Source: Acheta domesticus (lineage: Eukaryota; Arthropoda; Insecta; Orthoptera; Gryllidae). From it: DNA of 64,000 nt. The notes beneath the pieces are model-generated. The model was given only the letters and a program-made list of their open reading frames with translations. It ran no database searches and had not been told where the DNA came from. Below, one piece after another: positions 44,018 through 55,820 of the stretch (the first letter of the stretch is position 1; the number at the start of each line of letters is the position of its first letter). A program made the translations under genes and the position numbers. Location: NCBI GenBank assembly GCA_031308135.1, contig JAHLJT010004567.1, forward strand, positions 136,972,991 to 137,036,990, in the 5' to 3' direction.

Positions 44018-45839
44018 AAAAATTAGAACCTCTTCTACAAAGATTAAAACTTGAATCTTACCGGCTCTTAATGTATTGTTTTACCTCCTGAGCCATGTAA
44101 ACTTTTATATAGAATTTTCGTATCAGAATTTGCTCCACTATATTGTAATTTCCAAACACCGGGATCCAACCTTGGCACTTCATGCCAAGTACCTTGACAC
44201 CTCATCTTCTGTCTCTCGGCTCCTTTTTTCAAGGTTGTATTCATGTATTCATATTTTTAAATTACTCAATCAACTTCATATCGTTTTCTGAATTATACCT
44301 AGAACTGATATTCTACCATAACACTTCTTTCCATCATCAACATTTAGACATAAATGCTTCTAGTGTTAACTTCTGATCTCAGTAACGACTCAAATGTTTT
44401 CATCATCGATCAGGGCAAACACGTATATAATTTCATTCTTTAATTGAAGAAAAATGCACACGCGCTCACACACGTACGCACGCCTTTAAACAAGAGCTGC
44501 TGATATTGCCCCGTCATCGCTTCAACGTAAAGTAAAGTAATTCTTCTCCCACGTCCATTCAATTTTATTCGCTTCGAGGCTTTCATTCTTTTGAAAACTG
44601 CTGGTCTCACCAAAGGGAATTTCAAAAAAAATTACCGAACATACACAGTCACGTACTGGTTACTATTTGAGAACGTTGGCAACCAAAACGTACTTATTGT
44701 TCTAATGAGATACAATGGTTCGGATTATAATTTCAGTACTGCGAAATAAATAAAATCTTGAATCCAGATATTCTAGTCCCTTTTGCATACATTGCAGTAC
44801 ATTAAAGCGAACTCCGTCAAAATGTTTGCACGTCGAAATTATCTTCCTTTTGTGAAGATAAACATTTCAAAGGGGAAAACCCTTGCTGACCTGTTTCACA
44901 TGGAGGTTGCCATGTTTCCAAAGAACATATGTTTGTTTTTTTCGACCACGGTGAAGTCCCCAGAAAAAATGTTTAAATGAAAGTAAAATTTCTGTTCTTT
45001 GAGATGGTAAGAAACAATTTGGCCCTCCAGGGCCTAATTTTTTAATAAAAGAAAAAATTATATTACTGTTGACGCCTACGGGAAATCTTTCGTGTACATA
45101 GGTTTTTTAAGTTTTTCAAGAAACTATACGATCAACGCACCTTTTTCTTTCATTCAATTCATAGTAAATGTTTTGAAGAATCAGATTACATTCAATGTAA
45201 CTTACCTCATTCGGCATTATGAGGGGTAATTGATAAAAAAACTGCTGCTGTATACAATACATCGCAACCGGAAAGCCTTGCTCGTGGCATACGAGCAAAT
45301 CACACTGTTGTCAGGACTGTTTCTTTTCAGGTACGTTTGGAAATCGTGCTAACTTAAAATTTTGTATCGCACACAACAACAGACTATTTGACGATAATTC
45401 ACTTTCAATATAAAGAATGTGGACTACAAAGAAAGGAATGTAGAAAGAACAAAAGAAAGAAAATAACAGAAGTCAACCTAACCTACTTTAGGTATTGCGA
45501 ACTTATGAAAATGAAAAATCAGACGAGACGAGACACTAAATGTAATGTTCAATATTGAGATCTTGGCTGTCCGGGTGACGCCGCGTCGAAGGCTATGTTG
45601 CAGTCGTTTCGACCATTTTGTGGTGGCCTTCGTCGGATATGGTATACGCCGGTGTGGTCAGTGCTCTGAATTAATATGAATGAGGGAGCCGAGTATGATG
45701 GTTAAAACACTTAATGTTAACTTATTGTTTTATAGAACAATAATCCCATATTTCCCTTTTAAGTACTTACAAATAATGAAATGCTCCTTTCACATTTACA
45801 ATGAGCTATTGTTAATCTACACATGTAGTAAATAGTTGA
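44018..45839. other. Unassigned, no gene
   Basis: Nothing recognised except a weak motif at 45,600-45,635. There the minus strand has CGACGAAGGCCACC then ATGGTCGAAACGAC, again resembling the Penelope-associated layout but with a different stem. Confidence 0.35.
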
Positions 45840-46374
45840 ATGTCTGAGCAGCGCTGGGAAGCGAGGGCTGAAGCGCTTTGGCCGGGCCCACTGCGCACCC
45901 GAGACGGCAGCGGCTGGGTAGTGGGCGGGGGGGGGAGGGGATGGGCGAGGGCGAGGGCGGGGCGGGGCGTGGAGCGCGGGGCGGCCGCCGGACGCCGCCG
46001 GCCGTTTAATGGGCGATCGGTATCGCCTTACAGGCTCCTACCTGCGGGCGCGGTCTCGTCCTCTCGTTTTGCTCGCGCTGCCCGCTGTTGTTGTCGCTGG
46101 CGACGAGGCGGTGGAGGTTGTGGCGGCTGAAGAGGCGGCAGTGCAGGAGGTGAGGCGATGGTTGGGTGAAGCTGCGGGTGGTTTGGATTTCAGTGCCGGT
46201 GATGGGTGGTGCCAGAGACACTGGACGTAGGAGCACTGGCTGAGGTTATGGACGAAATGGTGACATCGTTAATGATGGCAATACCTACGTTGGCATTGGT
46301 GGTGATGGAGTCCTCTGCGATTGACACGGTGGTGAAAACGATGACAAAGAGATGGAAGTGGTAACATGCTGTAA
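45840..46374. other. GC-rich patch, no gene
   Basis: CpG-rich to about 46,080 with G-runs. 46,250-46,372 is duplicated at 46,706-46,812 (GGTGACRTCGTTRATGRTG, TTGACACGSTGGTGRAAACG). Frames on both strands reflect composition. Confidence 0.5.
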
Positions 46375-46690
46375 ATTGAATTGAATTGAAATGAATTGAT
46401 GTCTTATTTCACGTGGCGAGACTCAGGCCATGAGGCCTGCTCTTCCGTCTGATGATGCAAATTTCGCTTCTCTCCTTTTACCATCTAGCGGAGAAAGAAG
46501 GCATTACTCGAGTGTAGAAACAGGCGATTTGAATTTACCTCAGAGGCTTCATTTAGGTTTGATGTTCTTTTACATGCAGTAAATCTACTAACATGGGACA
46601 GCCGAATTTACTTCCCCTCCGAAGGAAGGCGTTCGAAGGATTTTCTCGCCCTTAAAAATCCACGGCTTCGATCAGGTTTAAACCCGCGAA
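46375..46690 (-). mobile_element. Second SINE type with (AATTG)n tail
   Basis: On the minus strand the element contains TTAGTAGATTTACTGCATGT and AAAAGAACATCAAACC, resembling a central block recurrent in insect SINEs (recalled, not searched). Near the head is GCGGGTTTAAACCTG, a B-box-like string. The tail is ATTGA-repeat at 46,375-46,400. It sits exactly between the two copies of a duplicated segment of about 115 bp. Confidence 0.6.
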
Positions 46691-47091
46691 CATGGGTATA
46701 ACAGTTTGAAGTGGTGACGTCGTTGATGGTGAGAATGACGACGTTGGTCATCTGCAGTTGACACGCTGGTGGAAACGGCAACACAGAGATGGAAGAAGAA
46801 CCAGTGCTGTAAAAGTGTCTGCGTCGGAGGCGGCAGCGGTTGCAGTAGGAGAAGTGTTGATGAAGGGACTGTCATGGTATTGTTAGTAACTTTGGCATTG
46901 TTAGAAGTGGCGGTAACCGTAGTGGAAGCGATATCCGTAGTGCGAGCGGGGATGGAAATAGAGAAGGGGCAATAGAGAAGGGGCGGACGAGAAGGCGCAT
47001 CTGTGTAGGAGGCAGAGTGAGCGACAGGACAGAAGAAGAGTGGTGGAGGCGCTTTTCGTGACGATGGAATAGAGACGGTAGAAAAGTGGGT
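46691..47091. other. GC-moderate DNA, second copy of a local duplication
   Basis: 46,706-46,812 repeats 46,250-46,372. No gene recognised in the remainder. Confidence 0.45.
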
Positions 47092-47617
47092 ATTTGATTG
47101 ATGGATTAGTGATTCCGGGCGCGTCAACTGTTAAGGTGATTAGTCCACGGAAGTGAAATGCACGTTTTATCGGATGGCGGTGATCTTCCATCATTGAATG
47201 ATCATGTGTGATCCAGTGCCGACCTGTTGGCTTATGAGGTATTCCCCAACCATGTATTGCCCACTAGCGGGGCGACGCCCCAGCCGGGACAAGCTCTAAG
47301 CACCCGACCGCTCTCCAGCCACGTGTGGTAGTGTTATGCATAAAAGTGTGTGTGAACTTAAGGGATGAGGTTAGGACAAGGAAAAGGAAGAGGTAGGATA
47401 TAAAGCGCGCGTTCCCTGGCCCGTTTTTTAGGGTACTGCTCCGGCATTCGCCTGGTGTTGATCGGAGAAACCAGCGAAAACTACTGATCAGGCTGAACTC
47501 CTAGTTATGTAGCTAGTGTCGAAAGACCTGGCACGGTCGAGAGTAGAACCCTAGGACCTCCCAGCCAGAGGCTCTGCAAAGACATTACTTGATGCCCTGA
47601 GCCACCTCAGGCGGTCG
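47092..47617 (-). mobile_element. SINE family 1, copy J, near full length
   Basis: The tail TTGATTGATGGATTAGTG lies at the left. The head on the minus strand reads AGGTGGCTCAGGGCATCAAG with a degraded B box (GGTTCTACTCTCG). The body contains GGGCGCGTCAACTGTTAAGG, GGGGCGACGCCCCAGCCGG and GGTACTGCTCCGGCATTCGC. Confidence 0.8.
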
Positions 47618-47663
47618 AATCGGTGCAGATGGAGGCTGTGGAGGAGACGGTAGAGTAGTGTGG

Positions 47664-48430
47664 TTAGGGACGTTCCGATTCTAAGAGATTCGATTCCGGA
47701 ATCGATTCTTTTCTTTCGATTTCTATGGAATCGGTATTCAATTCTTTGCTACTGACTCTCGATGGAATCGATTCCAAAAGGCCGCAATCGAATCAAATTA
47801 ATACCTTCGATTTTTTTAAATGCATATTCCTGGGGTTTTATTTTATTTTTCAGGGTTTTTATCGTTTGATTTTATTATTAATTTTATATTAGTCCATATC
47901 ATGTTTGAATTTTATCTTCCTCCATGCCTCCACTTTCCGCTGCGTTCAAGAGGGCAAACCAAACCTCTTGATTCAAATTACATTTTAGCATCTCAATTTA
48001 AAAAAAAACTTTTCCTGTCTGGATCGCGTTGTGTGAAGTTATGTTTCTTTGAATCAGTTACAATCTCGAGGGTTAATTCATACTATTATTGATGTTATAA
48101 TCTATTATATTTTTCATTATGTTCTATTAATACATTGTTTCATTCATACATTCTATTACTTTATTTTAAATGTATTATATCACCTATAATATTTTCAGTC
48201 ACGTAGTTACATATCATTGATATTAAAATGTAATTAACACCTGGTTGTGTTTTATTAAGTAGTAATTGCCCGATACCAGTATCGATACCTTGATTGAATG
48301 GTGTTCTCATGTGATTCGATTCCTTAGAGAATCGATTCTTTTCTTTCGATTCGATTTCAGAATAAAATCCATATTTCGATTCTGGGATCGATTTCAGAAT
48401 CGATTCTTTTACAGAATCGAACGTCCCTAA
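47664..48430. mobile_element. Non-autonomous hAT-like element with GAATCGATTC subterminal repeats
   Basis: The termini TTAGGGACGTTCCGATTCT and (rc) TTAGGGACGTTCGATTCT are inverted. Candidate 8-bp flanks TAGTGTGG and GAGTGTAG match at 6 of 8. GAATCGATTC or one-base variants recur inside both ends (for example near 47,699, 47,764, 48,330 and 48,408), as hAT transposases often require subterminal repeats. The interior is AT-rich and lacks a transposase. Length 767 bp. Confidence 0.75.
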
Positions 48431-48790
48431 GAGTGTAGGAAGGGCGAGTGACGTGGGGCAGCGTGAGCGGCAGGGTGGTCGAGGCGGAGATGGTGGTGGA
48501 GGGGGAGTGAGTGGAGGCGGTTGGGGAGGGGGAGCCGGGAGGAGATCGACCGATCGGACGGGCGATCTGGAGGGCAGGCTCTTCGTCGGCTGAGGTTGCG
48601 CTGTGGTCGCGTAACTGCAATTAGTGGGGGCTCTCCTCCAGAAACACTATCGGCGTTTCGCTTGGTGCATCAGCAACGGTTGTGTTCTGCTAGGAAGGCA
48701 ACTGAATATCGACTGCCGGGAGTCGATTTGGGAAATGGGCATCTCTCGAATCCTTTATCGCCTACATGGGTCTTACTTCACCCAGTGTTG
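48431..48790. other. GC-moderate unassigned DNA
   Basis: No gene recognised; CpG-rich to 48,620. Confidence 0.35.
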
Positions 48791-49260
48791 CCAGACGTAC
48801 CAGGATCCTGGTAATTTTACCAGGATTTTAATGAAGATACCAGGTACCGGTATGAAGAGATCCTGGTACATTCAAATACCAGGATTTTGAATCTAGGTAA
48901 TTGATGATGTACAATTTGAGGTTCATTTAATATTTTTTCAATATTTTAAATATAACACCAATATTGCAAATAATATATCTATGATATTGGTAAAAACACT
49001 GTCGTTAAAAAATAGGGTGGCATACGATGGTCTTTTTCTCAGCACATGCTATAATGGAAAAGGATAGAACGTTCCATTCCTTCCATTTAGTTTATCGATA
49101 TAAAATGAATCGATATCGAGTTAAGTTTAACGAACTTCCTGTGCGCGTTAAAAACAATAAATTATAATATAAACAATTTCATAATTTAAATCAATTGACA
49201 TTGGTACAAGGAACTGTAGTGAAAGTACCAGGAATTTTGTGTACCAGGAAGTTGGTACCG
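48790..49260. repeat. Cluster of TACCAGGA motifs
   Basis: TACCAGGA or its complement occurs about seven times (near 48,799, 48,821, 48,841, 48,863, 48,878, 49,228 and 49,241), bracketing an AT-rich centre. CAGTGTTGCCAGACGTACC at 48,782 resembles a transposon terminus. The arrangement suggests subterminal repeats of a decayed element, but no matching right end was identified. Confidence 0.4.
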
Positions 49261-49463
49261 GAATATACATTTAATCGTCTCATAACGCTGCTTAACCCGT
49301 TATTCAGTGATCACCTGCATGCATCTGAGATTTGGGCGGAATTTTGGCCACATCGTCAATTTCTAATTCTTCCCAGAAACAGCGAAATGTCTGTGGTAAT
49401 CTAGGAGAGAATAGGGTGAACATCATAAACATTCCAGTTCGAAGAATAACAATGATGTAATTG
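49261..49463. other. Unassigned
   Basis: Nothing recognised. Confidence 0.3.
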
Positions 49464-49720
49464 TTTTCACTTTAAATCACTTCAAAGTTTTCGAGTGCAC
49501 TTTATTTAAATTATAAGGAATAAGGGGCTGTCCATAAATTACGTAATGCAAATTTCAAGTATTTTCAATACCTCCTCTCCTCCTCATAACGCACCCTCTA
49601 TCCCTATGAAATGTTCCCTCAGACCCCCTCCCACCCCCTTTAGCGTTACGTAATTAATGGATGCCCCCTAATGAGATTTAGCGAACTAACAGATTTCGAA
49701 AAAAATCGAAATGTCGTATA
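49464..49720 (+). repeat. Duplicated segment D1 (filled site)
   Basis: It matches 50,574-50,698: TTTCACTTTAAATYACTT, TTTATTTAAATTA, GATTTAGCGAACTAACAG. It differs mainly by the 146-bp MITE inserted at its middle. Confidence 0.8.
49523..49668. mobile_element. TA-flanked MITE, GGGGCTGTCCATAAATTACGT type
   Basis: The ends AGGGGCTGTCCATAAATTAC and (rc) GGGGGCATCCATTAATTAC form TIRs of about 26 bp. TA lies on both sides (49,521-49,522, 49,669-49,670). The paralog D2 reads GAATAATCAG where this copy has GAATA[insert]TAATGAG, directly supporting a TA duplication. This terminal sequence is widespread in animal genomes; I recall it but cannot name its superfamily with certainty. Confidence 0.9.
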
Positions 49721-49965
49721 AATTAACGTTCCACGAGTTTCATGTACACTATCTTATATAAACGATATTGTTAAATATACTCCATAGACTGAGTATTTTC
49801 CAAGATATTGCATTCTTGAAGAAAGGAAGGAATAACACAAAAGAATCGGGAGTATACTACGTGTAGATATAATCATTTGTTGATTGTTTCAAAGCATGCC
49901 AATTATTGTTGACGAAGAGCATACAATTTCTGTACTTCAAATTGAACTATAGACTGTCTCTTTTG

Positions 49966-50075
49966 AATTGTTGAGTATATAAAAGTTCCAAATAATTATA
50001 GACACTCTTAATTAATAAGTATGTTATAATTAAGACTGTCTATAATTATTTGGAACTTTTATATACTCAACAATT
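49966..50075. repeat. Near-perfect 110-bp palindrome
   Basis: The left arm AATTGTTGAGTATATAAAAG... (49,966-50,014) and right arm (50,027-50,075) are inverted copies with a single mismatch over about 49 bp, around a loop of about 12 bp. CAATTTCTGTACTT occurs just upstream (49,924) and again at the right edge (50,071) in direct orientation. Transcribed, it would form a long hairpin. Origin as a MITE, a template-switch event or a small-RNA hairpin is open. Confidence 0.95.
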
Positions 50076-50573
50076 TCTGTACTTATTGGACTTTTTTCTA
50101 CATTCAGAATAACTACTCATTTTACGTTTGTACAAAGAGTAGACGGGTTTCATTGACTAATCTTCACTACGACACATACATTTGATGATTTGAGTTCACC
50201 ATACATCTCTTTCCCATAGCTATGGGTCTCCTTAACGACAGAACATATTTCAACCTTTATGAGCTGGGTATGTGTGGACATAACAGTAGAGCTCTGGACC
50301 TCTGACTTCACACTCGGAGTTGTCTTGTGTGAGCCATGTGGGGCGTAGGTCATAACGGTTCTTAAGTCCCCTGTACTCAGAATGGTCGGTTATGAAGAGG
50401 GCACAGCAGGGAGCAGTAGGGCATCAATATGTGCTTCGAATACATTGGGAGTCCACCTGGAGTACGAACAAGACGAGTATCTGTTTCCCTATGCACTGTA
50501 CCGGAGCTAGACACTTTTGGGCCCGCAGCAACGCTAGAGCGAAGTCAGAAGAATTAATAGGGTTATCTAATTT
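50076..50573. other. Unassigned, no gene
   Basis: No recognised frame or repeat. Confidence 0.35.
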
Positions 50574-50698
50574 TTTCACTTTAAATTACTTTTACGTTTT
50601 CGATTGTATTTTATTTAAATTACAAAGAATAATCAGATTTAGCGAACTAACAGCCCCCGCTCCCCCGAAAAAAAATTTTATGGAAGTTGAAATGTGAT
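50574..50698 (+). repeat. Duplicated segment D2 (empty site)
   Basis: Paralog of D1 without the MITE; the join reads AAAGAATAATCAGATTTAG. It serves as an internal pre-insertion control. Confidence 0.8.
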
Positions 50699-52792
50699 AA
50701 AAAAAAGAGTTAGTATTTTATTTCAACAAATAACAAAAATTACAACTTTTAAGCGATAAACAAATTCTGGAAATATATTTTAAATAATAGTTTTAAGTAA
50801 AAGTATTTAGTGATCGAATAATACAATTTCCACGGTGAGCTTAAATACACGATCACTTGTTAAATACATGAAATAATAAAAAAAAATTTCAGTACAACCT
50901 GTTTTAATATTGGAGTCATTCGGTTCATTTCATAGTCCTATCTTATAAGTAATGGCAATAATTAACTATTTAAGGTAAACATTTAATTGAATATTTTATA
51001 TAATATCAGACTACTGTACCGCGACTTATAAAATTACCATAATGATTTTCTCGAGTTCTAATTTCTTTTCCAATTTTTTAACTTATTTTGTCTCATCAGT
51101 CCCATATTCGAGCCCTGTGACTTCCGGGGTCCAGGTCGATCGCCCGGTCTGCCCATGCCTGTGCACTGGCATCGCTTCCCCGACGGAACGTTGAGAGTTT
51201 TTGCATGGCGTGATGCATCATAACGTGTAGCGTGGGAATCCTGATGCAGTGTTGTTGACGTAATTAAATGGAGTAATAAAAGATGTCATCGGAGTTGACG
51301 AAGATCTTTTATTACTTTATAGCGTGTACCACTTTTGAGGCTCTGCGCAGGCGCCAACTGCAACTCGAAGAGATTTAGTGAGCGACTGATATCGAATTCT
51401 AACCGATCACGCGTAATAGAATTTGTTTCCAATTAATGGCGGTGAAGTGTGCTGTTCACTATATATTCCCACGATGCAACATCAAGTTGATGGCATTAAA
51501 TCTAGGTTTATAATTATTGGCACATGATATATTAGTTATATTTAATGTATAATTTTCATAATGTAATAATTATGTAATATAATTATACATCCAGGTTAGT
51601 GGTTGATGGGTAGCTGAAATCGAACAAATGTAAATTTGTTGCTGTAATCGAACAAATGCGCAAGAGGATTGTGGAAATTTAGCCCACATTCTGCCGCCAC
51701 AGTTCGGAGTCACTTTCATTTAGAGCAAAACGTGTAGAAAACTCTTTTAGTCTTCACCCGCTTTTGGTCACGTAGTTGCTTTACATTACGAAAAGCAAAA
51801 AACAAAAGTCTCTAATATTTAAAGAACAAACACATTCGTCAATTGTTCGATACAAATATGCTAACAATGTTTTAACGAGTAAACAATTAAAGCATTTTTT
51901 GAACTAACGAAAATGTCTTTGAGATTATTATTGTAAATGGCAACATTTTGCTGGAGCCTTTACTTATAGTGCTGGCGATTAATATTTAAATTGATATTTT
52001 TATGGATTTGAGAAATATTTTTTCGGGTTGAGTACTGTTGGTAAAATCATGATCTTAATGGAGCGACTGAAAACAAACCGATGGAATACCACAAACGATG
52101 GCCCTTGATGAATTGTAGTAACGGTTTGCCAGCCATAAGCGACATTGCTAGAGAAGATAGAGATCGCATCTGATCTGTAACTCCAAAAACACTCACGTCT
52201 CCATTTTTATATCAATATTACATGGAACTAAACCGCCGATTAAGGAAGACAGCAGAAGAATATGGAAATGAAAAAGAAATAAAAAAGGAAAGAAAAATAA
52301 AAAAACTAAGTTAACACAACAAGTAAAAAGGGAAAGGAATACTCAAGGAGGGACTAGAGAGTGGACAAAAGAAAAATATAGAAAACGTATGGAAGCGAGA
52401 GAGAAAATGAATAATAAAAGGGGGTGAAGAGCAGGATAGAGAAGTAAAAACGGGGAGAGGAAATATAAGAAGGGAAGAAGGGAACGAAAAAGACGTCAGA
52501 TTATAAATATTCAAAGAAGGGAAGCATGAATCCGAAGAGAGCACAAAGGGAACGAATGAAAAGAGAAGGAGCAGAAAAAGCCTTTGAAGCTCCTGTGAGT
52601 GGCTGTCGTCCCCTTCGCTCCGGCGGCGGCGGGCAGGGTCCACCACGAGGCCCGAAAGAATTCCTCCTTACTGGCGGGTAATAATTGTACACAGATTTAA
52701 ATGCGTAAAAGCACCGTTGGGGGCGAGGGAACTTCGGAGCTCAGTCTTGACCGTTGACGCCGGAGCCCACACTGTGCAAGCAGCGATTAGGG
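50699..52792. other. Unassigned; one short hairpin
   Basis: No gene recognised. AATAAAAGAT and ATCTTTTATT pair around a spacer of about 20 bp at 51,274-51,318. 52,240-52,560 is purine-rich on the plus strand, giving spurious minus-strand frames. Confidence 0.4.
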
Positions 52793-53290
52793 AGATTCTT
52801 TTTCCTACTCCCATTGTATGATGCTGTCATTTGATTTAATTTGCATAAATATACTCATTTCGATTCAGTTTTCATTATGACTCAGGTTCTTGTCCAATCA
52901 CAGAGAAGTTTACAAACCAAGTATTAAAAATTAATCATGGAGAATCGTTCTAGAAATTATCGAGAATCCTTAGAGAAATGTTTCGTTCGATTGTGTACAT
53001 TAAAATTACACTTGATAATATATTATGCTTTTCAGTTTTTTTTCTTTTATTATCAGTAATTTTTAGATCAGTAGATTTATTCAAGATAAATTGGATTGTA
53101 ATTTTACTTTCATTCTATTTTACTAGCGCAGTACTCCTTCGCAGGCGAACTGGTCAGAACTGGTCAGAACCACCTGCAGTAGCATGCGAGGGTGGGGTTA
53201 GTGAGCGTCCGCTGCGAGGCATTGTGTGAATCCTTTATGTCAACGGCCACGAAACGATTCAATGTAAAAGTTGAACTTATAAAAGTCGTA
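52793..53290 (-). repeat. Interspersed repeat X, copy 3, inverted
   Basis: The reverse complement follows copies 1 and 2, with CGTTGACATAAAGGATTCAC and CTACCCTCGCATG-like blocks. A small tandem duplication AACTGGTCAG is seen at about 53,150-53,170. It ends just before the outer hAT element. Confidence 0.8.
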
Positions 53291-53535
53291 GAAAAAGTAG
53301 GGTTACCAGACGTCCGTATTTAGCAGGACATGTCCGTACATTTAGCGATTGTTCTGGCGTCCTTATTTATTTTCCAAAATCAGCAAATTGTCCGTATTTT
53401 CGCGTTACACAAACCAATCATCTTTTCAAACACTATTTTTTATTGACTATAAACTATTTTCTTTGACTCGTTCATGACCCTCACTTGTGAACTAAATTCG
53501 AATGAAGTTGAACAGACAGTTAGGTATGTCATTAG

Positions 53536-55408
53536 TAGGGCCCGGATAATTATGTACTAAAAATTGGGAAAATATGTACTTATATATGTATCATAATATA
53601 CAGAAATATGTACTCAAAAGTATGAAATATGTAACATTAAATATCATTATACCAATAATTTTTTATTAAAATACCTTTATCTTAGTATATATTGTTCTGT
53701 AGACTTAATACAAAGACTAGAATTAAACATTATAGTTCTCATAATCCTATGATTTACAAAGATCCCGTATGAATAAGAAACCTATATCGTCTCCGATATT
53801 ATTTCAGTAGTATACCTTCCCTTTGCTGCTCTAACACGCAAACAATGAGGTCTCAAAAATGAGATCTCTAAAGAAAGAGACCTTCAAGGAGACGTGACGA
53901 ATTGCATTTTGACTTTAAAAATATAAAGGATTTGTTTAAAAACGTATCTAAATATTCATGTAAAATACACTTTCTATTCTTCTCCGTGTTTTCTGGATCC
54001 AGTGTGACGGAATTGTCCCCTCATAGCACCGCACTAATAGCACAAATTGTTTCGAATCCTGGGTTTTTCTCCAAAACGAAAGACCTCTTTTTCTTCAGTA
54101 GATCCCCCTATTGACCCTCGAAGCAACTGCTGATTGGGTAATTTCAAAGCTACTAGAAAGTTTCAGGGAAGATGTTTACAAAAATTTAATTGTAGTGCTT
54201 ACTGAAAAATGAGGCAATATCGTTATTCAACTTTTTGAGTATCAAACAATTGCTTTGATATGCCTATAGATCTTGCAGCTTCACAATTAAATTGATGTAT
54301 AACTTGTTTTACAAAATCAAAATTTTGAGTATTGTAGCTCATAGCGTCGATCCAGGTGCCCCATCTCGTTAATCCTTTTTTGTATTGGAAATCAATGTTT
54401 CAACTTTATCAAACTGAGATCTAATCAGTTATGCAAACGCAACGCACGCACAAGATAGGTTAGATGTAGTAATTTTGGAACAATACCTGCAGGGCTTCTG
54501 CTGCCTTGCACATGTACGCGGCTGCACTAGTCCCGGAAGGAAGACATTATGTTCAACTTCATTAGGCCACAAAAATCCCGTTGTATTGTTAAATAGTTTT
54601 GTAATAGTTTGATGGTTGCATTTGGGTAACACTTCACAAGTTAACAAAATAAGACTTACACATTTAAACGCTCATTAAACATATCACAACCTTGCCAATA
54701 CAATTTCCTTGCACATCAGTTCCACAGCGAGATTTTACTTCAGATTTTTGGTCCAAAGAGATAATTTACGAACAACGGTAGAGGGACGCATGTAAAAATC
54801 AGGGAAAGAAAAATGTCAACAGCCCTTCTTGAGCTGGTGCGTGTAGTTTCTGGTGAAGGGTATCAAGGTCAAAGGAGACCTCTAAAATATGCGAAGTGGG
54901 TGCGCGATATCGCCTGCTAAAGATATCATTTTCACAAATTTCAAACTTCCTTTCTGTTCTCTGCAATACTCGCGCTGAAAACTAACAGAACAGAATCTAT
55001 GGATTGCGTCGTCACCTTCCCCTTTTACTTCCAATATCGTTGGCATTTATGGATACACTCATTTCAGCGCGTAATAATAGCTTCATTTTAGTGAGTGGGC
55101 TACAGAAAAAAATGTTTGACAATGCTGAATTGTTTGTTTGGATGATTCCTTATCAAAAACAGATAGGAAAAGTAAAGAATTACTTTTTTTAAATGTAGGA
55201 TAATGAAAAAAAATCAGTAATATGTAAAAATATGTTCATTTGTGTAAAATATGTAAATATATGTAATTTCGGGCAAAATATGTAAATATATGTACTAAAA
55301 ACTCAACGATTTTGGCCACTAACCGATGTAAAACGTGAACATATGGTTGATTCGACTTGATGGAGTTACCTTAGAAAAATATGTAATTACATAATTATCC
55401 GGGCCCTA
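53536..55408 (-). mobile_element. Nested hAT element with perfect 8-bp TSD
   Basis: GTCATTAG flanks both sides exactly (53,528-53,535 and 55,409-55,416). The TIRs are TAGGGCCCGGATAATTATG at each end, inverted. ATATGTAAATATATGTA-type repeats lie just inside the ends, as is usual for hAT. It carries a decayed transposase on the minus strand. It inserted into an older hAT, giving a clear relative age. Length 1,873 bp. Confidence 0.95.
54180..54760 (-). pseudogene. hAT transposase pseudogene (inner element)
   Basis: On the minus strand, AAYMCKAAEALQVLF (about 54,478-54,525) is followed, after a one-base frameshift, by PKLLHLTYLVRALRLH. Then comes KGLTRWGTWIDAMSYN with TQNFDFVKQ (about 54,290-54,385). 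The TRWGTW block is a hallmark of the hAT catalytic region. Stops and shifts show it is dead. A further remnant may lie at 53,900-54,130 (rc, NPGFETICAISAVLRG). Confidence 0.8.
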
Positions 55409-55439
55409 GTCATTAGTAAAGGTGTTGTGATTGATGATG

Positions 55440-55820
55440 TTAAATGTTTTATCAATTTATACGTTTTCAGAAATATGTCTTTCAAAAGAAACAGGACTCT
55501 GAATTCATTAGCACTCCACTACATAAAAAGTAGGAGATTATCTGAATAGTGATGTGCATGGAACATGTTGCTCCGAACTTTTGAAATTGGCAGAAGTGTA
55601 TTTTGCTATACTCGCACACAATGCAAATGTAGAAAGAATTTTTTCTTTAGTTAGTTCGCAATGGAATAGAGAAATAGATTAAATATTAATTCAGTGAAAT
55701 GGCTGGTGTCTGTGAACTTTAATTTAAAAGAATTTTCATGTGGAGAATTTTACGACTATCTCAAAGTTAACAAATGCCTTCTGAAAAAAATTAGCTCAGC
55801 AGATAAATGTGTAACAATCT
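55440..55820 (+). pseudogene. hAT transposase C-terminal (hATC) domain remnant (outer element)
   Basis: The translation AEVYFAILAHNANVERIFSL then VSSQWNREID matches the dimerisation domain found at the C-terminus of hAT transposases (N.SVER.FS pattern). A stop (TAA 55,679) and a one-base shift follow. The neighbouring frame continues LNINSVKWLVSVNFN to FYDYLKVNKCLLKKI and a natural stop at 55,820. The N-terminal and catalytic parts are gone. Confidence 0.82.

Noticed and set aside
44783..44980. 65-residue plus-strand frame (MHTLQYIKANS...)
   Set aside because: No recognisable motif, no repeat partner, and length expected by chance in AT-rich DNA.
51110..51160. tRNA-box-like string near CATATTCGAGCCCTGTGAC
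   Set aside because: Only a weak B-box-like match; no A box, cloverleaf or repeat partner could be identified.
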